Shown one piece after another: positions 7,993 to 17,336 of a stretch of DNA of 64,000 nt. A program made the translations under genes and the position numbers. The notes under the pieces are model-generated. The model did no database searches and was not told the origin of the DNA. It worked only from the letters and a program-made list of their open reading frames with translations. How positions within the stretch are numbered: the first letter of the stretch is position 1; each line of letters starts with the position of its first letter. The stretch is from contig NZ_QXTH01000007.1 in assembly GCF_003946865.1 (NCBI RefSeq), forward strand, positions 1-64,000. The letters are read 5' to 3'. This DNA comes from Antribacter gilvus (GTDB lineage Bacteria; Actinomycetota; Actinomycetes; Actinomycetales; Cellulomonadaceae).

Positions 7993-8919
7993 TCAGATGA
8001 CCCTCAGCCACCGGCGCCGCGCCCAGCGCTCGAAGTAGTCAGCCTGCTGTGCCAGGGTGCCGACCTTCCCCCACGGTGCCGGAGCGAGAACGTCGACCAG
8101 GTCCCGGGGCCTCGGGATGCGCCACGTCGGCAGGACGTACGCGAGTCGGCCGCCCGCCATCGACCCGCACAGGTCCGACACGTGAGCATCGGGCCGAGCA
8201 CCCTGGCAACAGAGCTGCACCCCCAGCGGCTCGAGCTCCGCACGCAGTACCCGCAGCGCGTGCCAGGCATCGCCGCCCTCGGCCCGCCAGTCCGCGCCGG
8301 CGGGCGAGACCAGGTGCAAGGCGTGGTCACGCGCCCGCTCGATCACCGTGAGCGTCCAGACCTGTTCGACGCCGCCCTGGACGACGGTCAGGGGCTGCCG
8401 CGTCGACTCCCCTTCCCGGTCGGGGTCGTCGTGCTGGCCCTCCTGTGGGCCGTCGAGGAAAGCTTGGGCTTGGTCACGGACCCACGCGTCGAGCTCGTCG
8501 CTGCTGCGGGACGTGTACTCGAGGACGTCGTACTCGTCGTCCGCCACGACGAACGCCTGGACCGCGTCCAAGCCCTCATGGCCGTACTCCGAGTGCGCCC
8601 ACGCGGCGAGCTCACGCGCGGAGACCGACCCCGCGAGCAACGCCTCGATCTGGCGCCGCAGCCGGACGAAAGCCACCTCATCGCCCGTCGGTACGTACAG
8701 GTCGAGCTCTTGCACGACGGCGTCCGCGACCTGGCCGAGCTCCGACCAAGCGTCGTCCGGGTACAGCCCGGCCAGCTCCGCCAGGGCCGGTGAGTCCAGA
8801 CCCGCGACGAGCGCATCGACCGCGGCCTCGACGAGCGCCTCACGGGTCGCGGGACGGACCTCCTCACGGAAGAGGCCGATCGTCTCGGCCAGGCGGCTGC
8901 GGGCGTCGTCGGGCTCCAT
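7993..8919 (-). CDS. Conserved hypothetical, two-domain immunity-like protein
   Basis: A 308-residue acidic cytoplasmic protein. The N-terminal ~150 residues are helical. The C-terminal domain (residues ~180-300) has the pattern DAWHALRVLRAELEPLG, LCCQGARPDAHVSDL, then AYVL and a closing AQQADYFERWARR, resembling a common uncharacterised domain that also occurs alone beside polymorphic toxin loci. ATG 8919 is used. It is transcribed toward the other minus-strand island genes but separated from them by ~66 bp. Role unknown; immunity is an inference from context. Confidence 0.65.
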   Translation of the reverse strand: MEPDDARSRLAETIGLFREEVRPATREALVEAAVDALVAGLDSPALAELAGLYPDDAWSELGQVADAVVQELDLYVPTGDEVAFVRLRRQIEALLAGSVSARELAAWAHSEYGHEGLDAVQAFVVADDEYDVLEYTSRSSDELDAWVRDQAQAFLDGPQEGQHDDPDREGESTRQPLTVVQGGVEQVWTLTVIERARDHALHLVSPAGADWRAEGGDAWHALRVLRAELEPLGVQLCCQGARPDAHVSDLCGSMAGGRLAYVLPTWRIPRPRDLVDVLAPAPWGKVGTLAQQADYFERWARRRWLRVI

Positions 8920-9043
8920 GCGGGCAACCTACCGGGCGCCTGTCGTGTGGCGAACCGGATTCTTCGTGATGGGCACGATGGGCATCGTCTTGCACGGCAG
9001 CGACGCCCGGCTACCGGTTGATGTGGGTCCGGTACTGTGCGCG

Positions 9044-9989
9044 GATGCGCTGGTATCCGTGGTGTCAGGGCGGGAACATCCACGTCGCGGACCTCGACCG
9101 TAGCCCGGCGGACGGCAGCCTGCTGACGATGCACGTCGTCGTGCCGCTGCCCGCCGATCATCGGGACGCCTCGGAGGTGCACGTCGCGGTCATGCCCGAT
9201 GGTGAGGCCTTCGTGTATGTCGCGTGGAACGAGGTGCGCCGGCTCGACCTCCAAGGGACCGTGGTCTGGTCCTATGACCTGGGGTCCGGTGGAGACGAGG
9301 GCGCGGCCGTGGCGGTGAGCCCTGACGCCGGCGTGGTGTGGGTGTGGGCGTCTCAGATGACGGATGACGGCTGCGACCACCTCCTTGTCCTTGACGCGGC
9401 CAGCGGTGGCCTTCTCGACGAAGCGGACCTGTGGACCGTCGGCTATGGGGGCGAGTTCTTCGCGCACCCGGACGGTTCGATCATCGTGTCCGTCGGTCTG
9501 GGACAGAGTGAGTTTGCCAACTTCCACGCGTTGTTCGACGGCGGGCGGCTCCTGGTCGAGGAGCCGGCAGGGCCGTTGCGGCTCGGGCGGTACCTGAGGG
9601 CGTTGTCCCCGGATGGCACCCGGGTCGTCGCGTCCCCGGACGGGGAGTGGGACGAACTGCTGGTCTATGGCTGGCCGGGTGGCGAGATCCTGACGTCGTT
9701 CAAGGCGCCGGACCTGCTGCCGGAACAGCACCGCTCGGATGAACCGACGTTCGAGTGGACGACGGGCTTCCTGAACAACGGCCAACTCCTGACGACGATC
9801 GAAGTCGATCAGAAAGCTCTGCTGGTCCGGGTCGACCTGGAATCGGGTGCCTCTTCGGTGATCGGCGAACCGTTCGCAACTCCACGCAACCTGCTCCCGC
9901 TGGGCGACGGCACCTGGATCGCGGCCGATGACCGATACGACAGAAGGGCTGCCCGGAGCCTTCGCCGGTTCCAGCTGGACCACTCCTAG
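9044..9989 (+). CDS. Beta-propeller-like protein, paralogue of the gene at 138
   Basis: A 314-residue protein collinear with the 138-1118 product (both begin MRWYxWxQGGNIHVADLDRSPADGS), with long stretches identical at nucleotide level, especially the segment encoding SDEPTFEWTTGFLNNGQ. The pair frames the island and is in the same orientation, so recombination between them could delete everything between. The start at 9044 is chosen by alignment with the paralogue; an in-frame upstream ATG at 9021 exists. No partner gene overlaps its end, unlike the first copy. Function unknown. Confidence 0.75.
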
Positions 9990-10183
9990 TAAGCGTCCTG
10001 ACCCGGCGTACGCACCCGCTGGCCGCGTGCACCGGTGTCCGTCGATCGGACCACTTCTGGCTCGGTCAAGACCTGGGCTCCGGGCGCTACAGCTTCTCGG
10101 CCGGGCGAGTCGTAGGGCCGTGGGCAGGAGCTCCGTATGGGCTCCCAGACCGGGTGATTCCACAGATCGCGATTCTCTGGCGG

Positions 10184-10237
10184 AACGAACCGCGCCGCCT
10201 CCCGCACCAGCCGGGGCGGGAGGCGACGCGGTTCGTT
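10184..10237. terminator. Large hairpin between convergent genes
   Basis: Arms 10184-10205 and 10216-10237 form a 22-bp stem with one mismatch around a 10-nt loop. It lies between the convergent genes ending at 9989 and 10254 and may terminate both. There is no T-tract. Bases 9990-10183 hold no convincing gene; 10061-10082 are the inverted partner of the 2873-2894 repeat. Confidence 0.6.
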
Positions 10238-10253
10238 GAGGACCCAGGTCCGG

Positions 10254-10772
10254 TCAGCTTGGCCGGGTACGCCTGTGTACTGCGACGAGCGCCGCGGCGC
10301 CGGCAAGGAGCAGCGCTCCCGCCAGGACCAGGTACGCAGTCCCGGAGGCGCCCGTGACCGGCAGCAGGCCGCCGCCCCCGACCCCGGCAGCGGACGGCGC
10401 TACCACCGTGACGGTGATGACGTTCGAGACGACCCCGCTGGCGTCCGTCACGTAGATCGTGCACGTGCCGGCGGTCGGGATCGTCACGGAACTCGTCGCT
10501 CCGTCGGCATCGACCGTGATGGCCTCGGCGCTGACGCCGGCAATGTCCACCAACCCGTCCGGTACGGCGCTGCACTCGACCGTGAGGGACACGGAACCGT
10601 CAGGGCCCGTGGTGAGCACCGCAAAGGCCATGCCAGCGGTGACAGTGGAGGACGACACATACACGGTGTACGGCTGGTCGTCCGGGGTGTAATCGTCGGC
10701 CGCGGCACTCCCGGCCGGCACCACGAGTGCCACGAGCGCAATCACTGCGGCACCTATCAAATGTCGAAACAT
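10254..10772 (-). CDS. Small LPxTG-anchored surface protein
   Basis: A 172-residue secreted protein. ATG 10772 is chosen because it follows an AGGGGG site and begins a signal peptide (MFRHLIGAAVIALVALVVPA, cleavage near SAAA-DD). The mature part is a Ser/Thr/Val-rich beta domain, probably one Ig-like repeat (YTVYVSSSTVTAGMAFAVL... to NVITVTVV), with two cysteines that could form a disulfide. The C-terminus has the sortase sorting signal: LPVTG, a hydrophobic stretch and the basic tail RRTRP. Sortase would couple it to peptidoglycan. Binding target unknown. It is monocistronic and followed by the 10184-10237 hairpin. Confidence 0.85.
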   Translation of the reverse strand: MFRHLIGAAVIALVALVVPAGSAAADDYTPDDQPYTVYVSSSTVTAGMAFAVLTTGPDGSVSLTVECSAVPDGLVDIAGVSAEAITVDADGATSSVTIPTAGTCTIYVTDASGVVSNVITVTVVAPSAAGVGGGGLLPVTGASGTAYLVLAGALLLAGAAALVAVHRRTRPS

Positions 10773-11019
10773 TCTCTTGCCCCCTGCAAGGATCGACGGA
10801 ACTGCGACGGTTAAGTGCTGGATTCTCAACACCTGACGGGCACTCACGAGACATTCCTTCCCTGAGCGCCGCTCCTGGGCGATGATGGCACATATTGGCC
10901 CGACCGTCTCCCGATATGCCCATCAGGTCAATGTCGGGATTTCGCTAAGCCGCGCATTCCAGCATCATGACGTCTTCCGGCTGGCGCCAATCAGCCACGC
11001 CGCCCGAATGACCATCACG

Positions 11020-11052
11020 GGTCAGGGTCCACCGTGACCGCGGTCAGGGTCC
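11020..11052 (+). promoter_or_regulatory. Repeated operator-like sites upstream of ABC transporter
   Basis: Within the 313-bp gap 10848-11160, the motif GGTCAGGGTCC occurs at 11020-11030 and again at 11042-11052, and TGACCGCGGTCA (11035-11046) is a perfect 12-bp palindrome between and overlapping them. A related CAGGGTCAC follows near 11066. Such clustered half-sites upstream of an FtsX/LolD exporter suggest a TetR- or response-regulator-bound operator. No regulator gene is adjacent. A possible -10 box (TATCCT) is at 11091-11096. Confidence 0.45.
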
Positions 11053-11160
11053 GCCTGCGGCAGAACCAGGGTCACATCAGGGCAGGAACCTATCCTTTCC
11101 GGACTGCATCCGGGACAGGATGGAGACGTCCTGGCGCAGACGTCGTCGCGGATCCCGAGG

Positions 11161-13578
11161 ATGCGGAGCACCACAGTGAAGAACGGGGAGCGGCTCTACC
11201 TCCGGTACGCGTACAACGACCTGAGCAGGAACAAGGGCGTCAACGCGGCCCTGATCGTCATCCTGATCCTGAGTGCCTTTCTCATGGCGACAGGCTCGAT
11301 GGTGATCGAACGGCTCGCCGGTTCCATCAGCCGGCTGTCCGAGCAGGGCAAGCCCCCGGACTTCCTGCAGATGCACCTCGGGGACTACGACCGGGCCGCG
11401 CTGGAGCGGTTCGCGGCGGACCACGAGTCGGAGATCGCCGCGTGGCTGGTCGAGGAGATGCTCGGCTTCGACAGCGCGTCCCTCACCTGGGAGCGGCCGA
11501 GCACCGGTGAGAACGGCGACCTGGCCGCCAGCCGGATCGACAACCTCTTCGTCACGCAGAACGCGGAGTTCGACTTCCTGGTCGACTGGACCGGCGGCGT
11601 CGTCCGACCCGCCGCCGGTGAGGTGTACGTCCCGGTCCTCTACGAGCAGCAGTACGGCCTGACAGCCGGGGACGTCCTCACGATCTCGACCGACGCCGGG
11701 CCGCACCGGCTCGAGGTGCGGGGGTCGGTGAAGGACGCGCAGATGGCGGCCTCGCTCTCGCCGTCGTCGCGGTTCTTGATCCATCCTGAAGACTTCGAGG
11801 CGCTGGCGCGGGCCGGGGGCGCCGTGCCGGAGATCATCGCGGAGTACCGGCTGACGGCCGGCAGCGACGCGAACGCGATCCAGACCGCGTACGAGGGCGC
11901 CGGCGGGCTTCCGACCAACGGCCAGCCGGTCACGGGCCAGCAGCTTCGGATCATCAGCATGATCAGCGACGGGCTCGTCGCGTTCGCGCTGGTGTTCATC
12001 AGCCTGGTCCTCGTCGCGATCGCCCTGCTCAACCTGCGCTTCGTCATCTCCGGAAGCCTGGAGGACGAGGTCCACGAGATCGGCGCGATGAAGGCGATCG
12101 GCATCCCGGACCGCGCGATCTCCGCGCTCTACCTGACGAAGTACAGCATCCTGGCGCTGGTCGCCTGCGTCGTCGGCGGGTTGCTGGCAGTCGTCGCGGC
12201 GAACGCGCTGACGCAGAGCATCGAGACGAGCTACGCGCAGGCGCCGGTGGGGATCTGGACGTTCCTCGTGCCGCTGATCGCGCTCGCCGCGGTCTACGTG
12301 ATCGTGGTCGCGATCTGCCGCGGCGTGCTCGGCCGGGTGAAGAAGATCGAGGTCGTGAACGCCCTGGTGCACGGCAGCACGCTCGATGAGAAGCAGACCG
12401 CCCGGCGTGCGAAGCGGGAGGCGCGGTGGGTGCGGCGGACGGGGCTGGCGTCGTCGTCCGGTGCGGGCGTCAACCGACGCCTGGCCCTCCTCGACCTGCG
12501 GGCCGAGGGCCGGGCATGGGTGCTGGTGCCGGTGGTGTTCGGCCTGACCGCGGTGCTGATCACGCTCCCGGCAAACCTGGTCAGTACGTTCGAGAGCCCC
12601 CAGTTCGTCACCTACCTGGGTGCGCCGGAGCGTGACCTGCGTGCGGACGTGCAGTTCCAGCAGGGGGTGGACGACGTCAAGGACCGGCTGGTCGCCGCGA
12701 TGGCGGACGACGACCGCCTGACGGACGTGCAGACCTACGCCTACGTCGACTACAGCGCCGACAGCGCGGACGGGCGGGCGAGACTGCGCGTCGAGGTCGG
12801 GAACCACGTCGACGGGGCGATCCGGTTCAGCCAGGGCGGCCTGCCGCAGGACGGTCAGATCGCGCTGTCGATCCTCAACGCGGAGAAGTACCAGGTGGGT
12901 GTCGGGGACGACCTGACGATCGACGACGGCGACGAGTCGATCACCGTGCAGGTCAGCGGGATCTACCAGGACCTCACCGCCGGCGGGCAGACCGCCAAGA
13001 TGCCGGGCGAGGTGACCGAGGGCGCCTCGGCGTACACGGTCTTTGCGGACCTGGCCGACGACGGCGCGGACCCGGCAGGGATCGCCGACGAGTACGGCGA
13101 ACAGTTCCCGACGGCGGGTGTGAAGCCGACGCAGGAGTACGCGCGGGAGACCCTGGGGGTCCTGATCGACTCGATGCGGGGCGCGGCCTGGATCGCACTG
13201 GTGTTCGGACTCGGGGTGGCCGTGCTGATCACGAGCCTGTTCCTCAAGCTCAGGCTCACGCGCGACCGGCCGAAGATGGGCGTCCTGTCCGCGATCGGGT
13301 TCTCGGCGAACGAGATCGTGGGGCAGGTACGGACCAAGACGCTGCTGGTGGTGGCAGCCGGGACGGTGGTGGGCCTCGTGTTCGCGGCGACCGCGGGGCA
13401 GTCGCTGGCGAGCGCCGCCCTGGCTGCCGCCCAGCTCGGGATCACCGACCTGACGTTCATCCCGAACCCGTGGCTGGTGTACGTGCTGTACCCGCTGCTG
13501 CTGCTCGGGGCGGGACATCTCGGCGTCGCCCTGCTCACAGCCGGGATCCGGCGCGCCGACAAGAGCCAGTGGCTCTGA
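11161..13578 (+). CDS. FtsX-family ABC transporter permease
   Basis: An 805-residue integral membrane protein of the FtsX/MacB type with two FtsX units. Membrane segments are visible at about residues 28-50, 275-300, 325-348, 362-385 and 455-475, and three near the C-terminus (AAWIALVFGLGVAVLITSLFL, TLLVVAAGTVVGLVFA, and LVYVLYPLLLLGAGHLG). Two large extracellular domains separate them. The intracellular coupling loop reads VHEIGAMKAIGIPDRAI and is echoed by PKMGVLSAIGFSANEIV. It works with the ATPase encoded 17 bp downstream, probably exporting a peptide, lipid or antibiotic. The start at 11161 is the first ATG; GTG 11176 is possible. Confidence 0.88.
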   Translation: MRSTTVKNGERLYLRYAYNDLSRNKGVNAALIVILILSAFLMATGSMVIERLAGSISRLSEQGKPPDFLQMHLGDYDRAALERFAADHESEIAAWLVEEMLGFDSASLTWERPSTGENGDLAASRIDNLFVTQNAEFDFLVDWTGGVVRPAAGEVYVPVLYEQQYGLTAGDVLTISTDAGPHRLEVRGSVKDAQMAASLSPSSRFLIHPEDFEALARAGGAVPEIIAEYRLTAGSDANAIQTAYEGAGGLPTNGQPVTGQQLRIISMISDGLVAFALVFISLVLVAIALLNLRFVISGSLEDEVHEIGAMKAIGIPDRAISALYLTKYSILALVACVVGGLLAVVAANALTQSIETSYAQAPVGIWTFLVPLIALAAVYVIVVAICRGVLGRVKKIEVVNALVHGSTLDEKQTARRAKREARWVRRTGLASSSGAGVNRRLALLDLRAEGRAWVLVPVVFGLTAVLITLPANLVSTFESPQFVTYLGAPERDLRADVQFQQGVDDVKDRLVAAMADDDRLTDVQTYAYVDYSADSADGRARLRVEVGNHVDGAIRFSQGGLPQDGQIALSILNAEKYQVGVGDDLTIDDGDESITVQVSGIYQDLTAGGQTAKMPGEVTEGASAYTVFADLADDGADPAGIADEYGEQFPTAGVKPTQEYARETLGVLIDSMRGAAWIALVFGLGVAVLITSLFLKLRLTRDRPKMGVLSAIGFSANEIVGQVRTKTLLVVAAGTVVGLVFAATAGQSLASAALAAAQLGITDLTFIPNPWLVYVLYPLLLLGAGHLGVALLTAGIRRADKSQWL

Positions 13579-13595
13579 GAACGAGGGGACAAGTC

Positions 13596-14369
13596 ATGAG
13601 TCAAGGAACGGTGACCCTGGAGTCACGGGAGCTGAGCAAGACGTACTACTCCACGGACCCGCCGACCGAGGTGCTGCTCGGAATCGATCTGTCGGTTCGT
13701 GCCGGCGAGTTCCTCGTGATCATGGGCGCCTCGGGCTCGGGCAAGTCGACGCTGCTGTACAGCATCAGCGGCATGGACAAGCCCACCAGCGGGAACGTCA
13801 CGCTGGAGGGCCGGGAGCTGACGTCGCTGAGCGATGCGGAGATGAGCAACGTCCGCCTGACGCGGATGGGTTTCGTGTTCCAGCAGCCGCACTTCCTCAG
13901 GAATCTCGACGTGCGGGACAACATCCTGCTGCCCGCGCTCAAGGGCGCGGCCAAGGGAAAGGACAAGGACGCCGCGATCGCCCGCGTCGATGCCCTCATG
14001 GAGCGCTTCGGCATCTCGCACATCAAGGATCACGGCATCACGCAGGTGTCCGGCGGCCAGCTGCAGCGCGCCTCGATCTGCCGTGCGCTGGCGGGCGAGC
14101 CCTCGGTGCTCTTCGCGGACGAGCCCACCGGCGCGCTGAACAGCAGCATGTCGGACGAGGTCATGGATGCGCTCACAGACGTGCACCGGGACGGTACGAC
14201 GATCGTGATGGTGACTCACGACCCTGGCGTCGCCGCCCGCGGCGACCGCGTCATCTACCTGCGCGACGGCGCCCTCGTGGACGCGAACGAGATGGGGCCC
14301 TGGCAGCCGGACACGGCACAGCAGCGTGAGGACGACCTGCTCACCTGGCTCAGAGAGCTGGGCTTCTGA
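13596..14369 (+). CDS. ABC transporter ATP-binding protein (LolD/MacB type)
   Basis: A 257-residue ATPase. Walker A is GASGSGKST at residues ~45-53, the Q-loop falls in FVFQQPHFLRNLDV, the signature is VSGGQLQRASICRAL, Walker B is SVLFADEPTGAL, and the switch histidine lies in MVTHDPGVA. All catalytic residues are present. ATG 13596 follows an AGGGGA site, 17 bp after the permease stop, so the two form one exporter. Its end overlaps by 20 bp the convergent glycosyltransferase gene. Confidence 0.92.
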   Translation: MSQGTVTLESRELSKTYYSTDPPTEVLLGIDLSVRAGEFLVIMGASGSGKSTLLYSISGMDKPTSGNVTLEGRELTSLSDAEMSNVRLTRMGFVFQQPHFLRNLDVRDNILLPALKGAAKGKDKDAAIARVDALMERFGISHIKDHGITQVSGGQLQRASICRALAGEPSVLFADEPTGALNSSMSDEVMDALTDVHRDGTTIVMVTHDPGVAARGDRVIYLRDGALVDANEMGPWQPDTAQQREDDLLTWLRELGF

Positions 14370-15792
14370 CTCGCCCCTTGGAAGCGCGGGACGTCGCGAC
14401 GACCGCGACGACCGCGCCCCCGACCCCCAGCACCCCGGCCACCGCCGCGAGCGCCGTCGGTTCCCCGTAGAGGCCGGGCTCCGGCGGCGTGGTGAGCTCG
14501 GCGAAGAGCCAGCTGATGAGGTCCGCCGTCGCGACCGCACCCCAGAGCGGCACGAGCAGCCGTGGGCGCCGGGCGAGCCCGGCGGCCACACCGAGGAACA
14601 CCGGCAGGGCCACGGGGAGCAGATACCGGGGGTAGGTCCCGCCGCCTGCGGCGGTGTACAGCACCTGCGCCGACACGGAGACGACGACGGCCGCCCAGGG
14701 CAGCAGGGCGATCAGCCGCCGGTCCGCCAGGTGCTCCCCCACGTCGGTGGCGCCCGTCCGGCTCGGGTGACGGGCGAGCCGAGCCAGCAGAGCGATGATC
14801 AGGGGCGTCCAGACGAGAAGGGTCGCCGTGACTGCGAGCGTCGTGGCGGAATACGGCGTCGTCGGTGGGACCCGGCCGGCCCACCAGAAGAAGTCCGGCA
14901 GCCGGGCCCAGGTGACCGGGTCGAGCGCGACCTCCCACACCGGCCGCACCTCGCGGACCTGGTTCTGCAGGGCCCAGTCGAAGTGCGAACCCTGGACGTT
15001 CCCGGTGAGAGCCACGTTCCGGGCGTAGAACCAGCCGGCGGCGGCCAGGACCGTCGCCGGAGCAACGGCGGCGAGGCCGACGACCGGGGCCCACCGGCCC
15101 CTGCCCTGGGTGGCCCGTACCGACCCCGCCACCACGACGAACGCCACCACGACGACGGCGATGAGCGCCGTGGACAGCCGGGACAGCGCAGAGGCCGCCG
15201 CCAGCAGGGACAGGAGGACGACGAGCCGCGTGCCCAGCCCGCGCCGGATCGCCGTCGCGCCGACGCCGAACATCGTGGTCACGCAGAGGGTCGCGACGAG
15301 GTCGTTGAAGGCGTTCCCTCCGGCATGGGCGACGGCGGCCGCGAGGCCCGCCACCATGGCCACGAGCTGCGGCAGCGCACTCCCTGGACGGCACATCCGG
15401 CCGGCGCTCCACCAGGCGACGACGACGAACACCCCGGCCAGCAGCATGTTCACCGTGCGAGCGGCGTACACCGCGGCGACCGGGTGACCGGCGTCAGCCA
15501 GAGGCCCGACGAGCCAGGAGACGAGCAGGTAGTACAACGGCGGGTGCTGGGCGGTCCACTGCACGGGAGGCAGGTGGGCGCCGTCGGGCCGAAGCTCGAG
15601 GCCCTCCTCGAAGACGGGAAGCTCGCCGTGCCACACCTGGTAGGCGTAGTCCACGTGCGCGGGCTCGTCGCCGGTGACGTAGGGCGGGTCGGTGAGCAGC
15701 ACGGTCAGCGAGAGCAGGACCGCGCAGAGAACCGACGCGCCGACCGCGGTGCGGCGGGGACCAGCCGGGAGCCGCCTGAGCGTGCGGATCAC
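14350..15792 (-). CDS. GT-C type membrane glycosyltransferase / DUF2142-like
   Basis: A 480-residue polytopic membrane protein with about 11 hydrophobic segments. After the first transmembrane helix comes PPYVTGDEPAHVDYAYQVWHG, the extracytoplasmic acidic DEPAH motif of GT-C enzymes that use polyprenol-phosphate sugars. HLPPVQWTAQHPPLYYLL follows, as in ArnT/PMT-like and DUF2142 families. It probably transfers a sugar to a cell-envelope glycan or protein. GTG 15792 overlaps the upstream mptB-like gene through GTGA, so the two are co-translated. Sugar and acceptor cannot be told from sequence. Confidence 0.75.
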   Translation of the reverse strand: MIRTLRRLPAGPRRTAVGASVLCAVLLSLTVLLTDPPYVTGDEPAHVDYAYQVWHGELPVFEEGLELRPDGAHLPPVQWTAQHPPLYYLLVSWLVGPLADAGHPVAAVYAARTVNMLLAGVFVVVAWWSAGRMCRPGSALPQLVAMVAGLAAAVAHAGGNAFNDLVATLCVTTMFGVGATAIRRGLGTRLVVLLSLLAAASALSRLSTALIAVVVVAFVVVAGSVRATQGRGRWAPVVGLAAVAPATVLAAAGWFYARNVALTGNVQGSHFDWALQNQVREVRPVWEVALDPVTWARLPDFFWWAGRVPPTTPYSATTLAVTATLLVWTPLIIALLARLARHPSRTGATDVGEHLADRRLIALLPWAAVVVSVSAQVLYTAAGGGTYPRYLLPVALPVFLGVAAGLARRPRLLVPLWGAVATADLISWLFAELTTPPEPGLYGEPTALAAVAGVLGVGGAVVAVVATSRASKGRVRSPAL

Positions 15793-17240
15793 GTGATCCT
15801 GACCAGGCCTGCCTCGGCGATGGCACGGACCCGGTCCCGGCCACGGTCGGTCAGCAGCACCATCAGGGCCAGGACCGCGACAGACATCGCGCCCACCATG
15901 ATGAACAGGTAGGCGCCGTGCAGCGACGAGTCCAGCGGGGCCACGAGGCCGGCGAGCACGGAGATCGCGACGAGCGCGATGGTGCCGGTGCGCGGCAGCC
16001 TCAGCGACGCCAGGAACGGCGTCAGCCCGAGGAGGTACCAGAGGTGCACCACGGGGCTGAGCAGCAACGTCGCGCCGAGGAGCAAGGCGGTCCCCCGGAC
16101 GGCGTCTGCCGGGTCCCCGGTGGGCCGGCGCAGGGCGGTCCACCCGGCGTAGACGACCAGGCCGACCATGGCGAGCCCTCGGACCAGATTGCGGAACAGG
16201 TCCGGCTCCAGGCCGGTCCCGAGGAGCCCGGAGGCCCAGTCGAGGGCGCGGCCGACGAGCGTCGGCACCGAGAGCAGGGTGTCGAGGCTTGCCGGGACGC
16301 CCAGCGCCCCGATCCAGCCGACCCCGAGTCCCCACAGGAGGCCGGTCCCGACCAAGGACCCGACCGAGACCGCGGCGACGAGCACCAGGCGGCGCACCCG
16401 GTCGACGAGCAGCGCCCCGGCCGGGAGCGAGACCACGACGACCAGGACGCAGACCAGTCCGCCCGGCAGCTTCACGGCCGCAGCGAGGCCACCGAGCACG
16501 GCTCCGGCGATCCAGCCGTGCTCGGCACCGGCCACCAGGGCTGCGGCCATCAGGCCCACCATCAGCAGGTCGAGGTGCAGGCCCCCGACGCCGTTGGCGA
16601 TCATCAGCGGCGAGGCGAGGGCGACGGCGGAGGCCAGGGCCGGGTTGGCACCTGTCCATCCCGCCATCCTCGGCACCGCCCAGGCGAGCAGCACCAACCC
16701 GATCAGCGCGACCAACCGGTGTCCGACGACCAGCACCCAGGGGTTGCCGGTCAGGCTCGCGCCGAGGTCCCCGAAGATCAGCGGCACCGGGCCGTACGGG
16801 GCGGGCGTGTCCATCCAGCGAGGGTCGACTGCCTCGACGATCGGCCCGGAGAGCACCCCCGGGCCGTTGTCGTACGGCGACACCCCCAAGTGGGTCAGCA
16901 TCCCCTGCGCGGCGTACGACCAGCCGTCGCGGGAGAAGAGCGGAGGCGCCGGGAGCAGGGGCACGGACCAGAGAACGGTGGCCCGCCGGACCAGGGCGAG
17001 AGCTCCGGCACGCTCTGCCCCTCCGTCACCCGCGACGGCCCGGCACAGCGCCAGCCACGCGGCGCCGAGCATGCCCAGCCCGAGCAGCACGACGCACAGC
17101 CCAGCCATCCGGCCTGCGGTATGCCCGCGGACGAAGGCCAGCTGATCCCCGCCCAGGATCGGCACCGACTCGGGAAGGGTGGAGACCACCAACCCCCCGA
17201 GCAGGACCAGCACGCTTCCGGCCACGCCACGGGTCAGCAC
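15789..17240 (-). CDS. mptB: MptB-like alpha-1,6-mannosyltransferase
   Basis: A 483-residue membrane protein with about 12-13 transmembrane segments, matching polyprenol-phosphomannose-dependent alpha-1,6-mannosyltransferases in length and motif. After the third helix comes FSRDGWSYAAQGMLTHLGVSPY, the signature loop of the MptA/MptB family with its acidic residue, then DNGPGVL and TPAPYGPVPLIF. MptB initiates the mannan core of lipomannan-type glycolipids in Corynebacteriales; homologues outside that order probably make related envelope mannans. It is first of a two-gene operon with the GT-C protein downstream. Confidence 0.8.
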   Translation of the reverse strand: MLTRGVAGSVLVLLGGLVVSTLPESVPILGGDQLAFVRGHTAGRMAGLCVVLLGLGMLGAAWLALCRAVAGDGGAERAGALALVRRATVLWSVPLLPAPPLFSRDGWSYAAQGMLTHLGVSPYDNGPGVLSGPIVEAVDPRWMDTPAPYGPVPLIFGDLGASLTGNPWVLVVGHRLVALIGLVLLAWAVPRMAGWTGANPALASAVALASPLMIANGVGGLHLDLLMVGLMAAALVAGAEHGWIAGAVLGGLAAAVKLPGGLVCVLVVVVSLPAGALLVDRVRRLVLVAAVSVGSLVGTGLLWGLGVGWIGALGVPASLDTLLSVPTLVGRALDWASGLLGTGLEPDLFRNLVRGLAMVGLVVYAGWTALRRPTGDPADAVRGTALLLGATLLLSPVVHLWYLLGLTPFLASLRLPRTGTIALVAISVLAGLVAPLDSSLHGAYLFIMVGAMSVAVLALMVLLTDRGRDRVRAIAEAGLVRIT

Positions 17241-17336
17241 GCTCGAAAGATAGGGCCGGCCCGGTACGCGCTGCCTACGCGGGCGTGAACACCGTACAAA
17301 CGGGACACGTCCGGACGGAGAACACCGCCGAGCGCG

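Noticed and set aside
9986-10306. 106-codon minus-strand frame spanning the large hairpin
   Set aside because: It runs through the 22-bp-stem palindrome, overlaps the end of the LPxTG gene, and shows no family resemblance or start signal.
11077-13518. Long minus-strand frame opposite the FtsX permease
   Set aside because: The plus strand encodes recognisable membrane helices and FtsX loops; the antisense frame is His/Arg/Gln-rich without hydrophobic segments.
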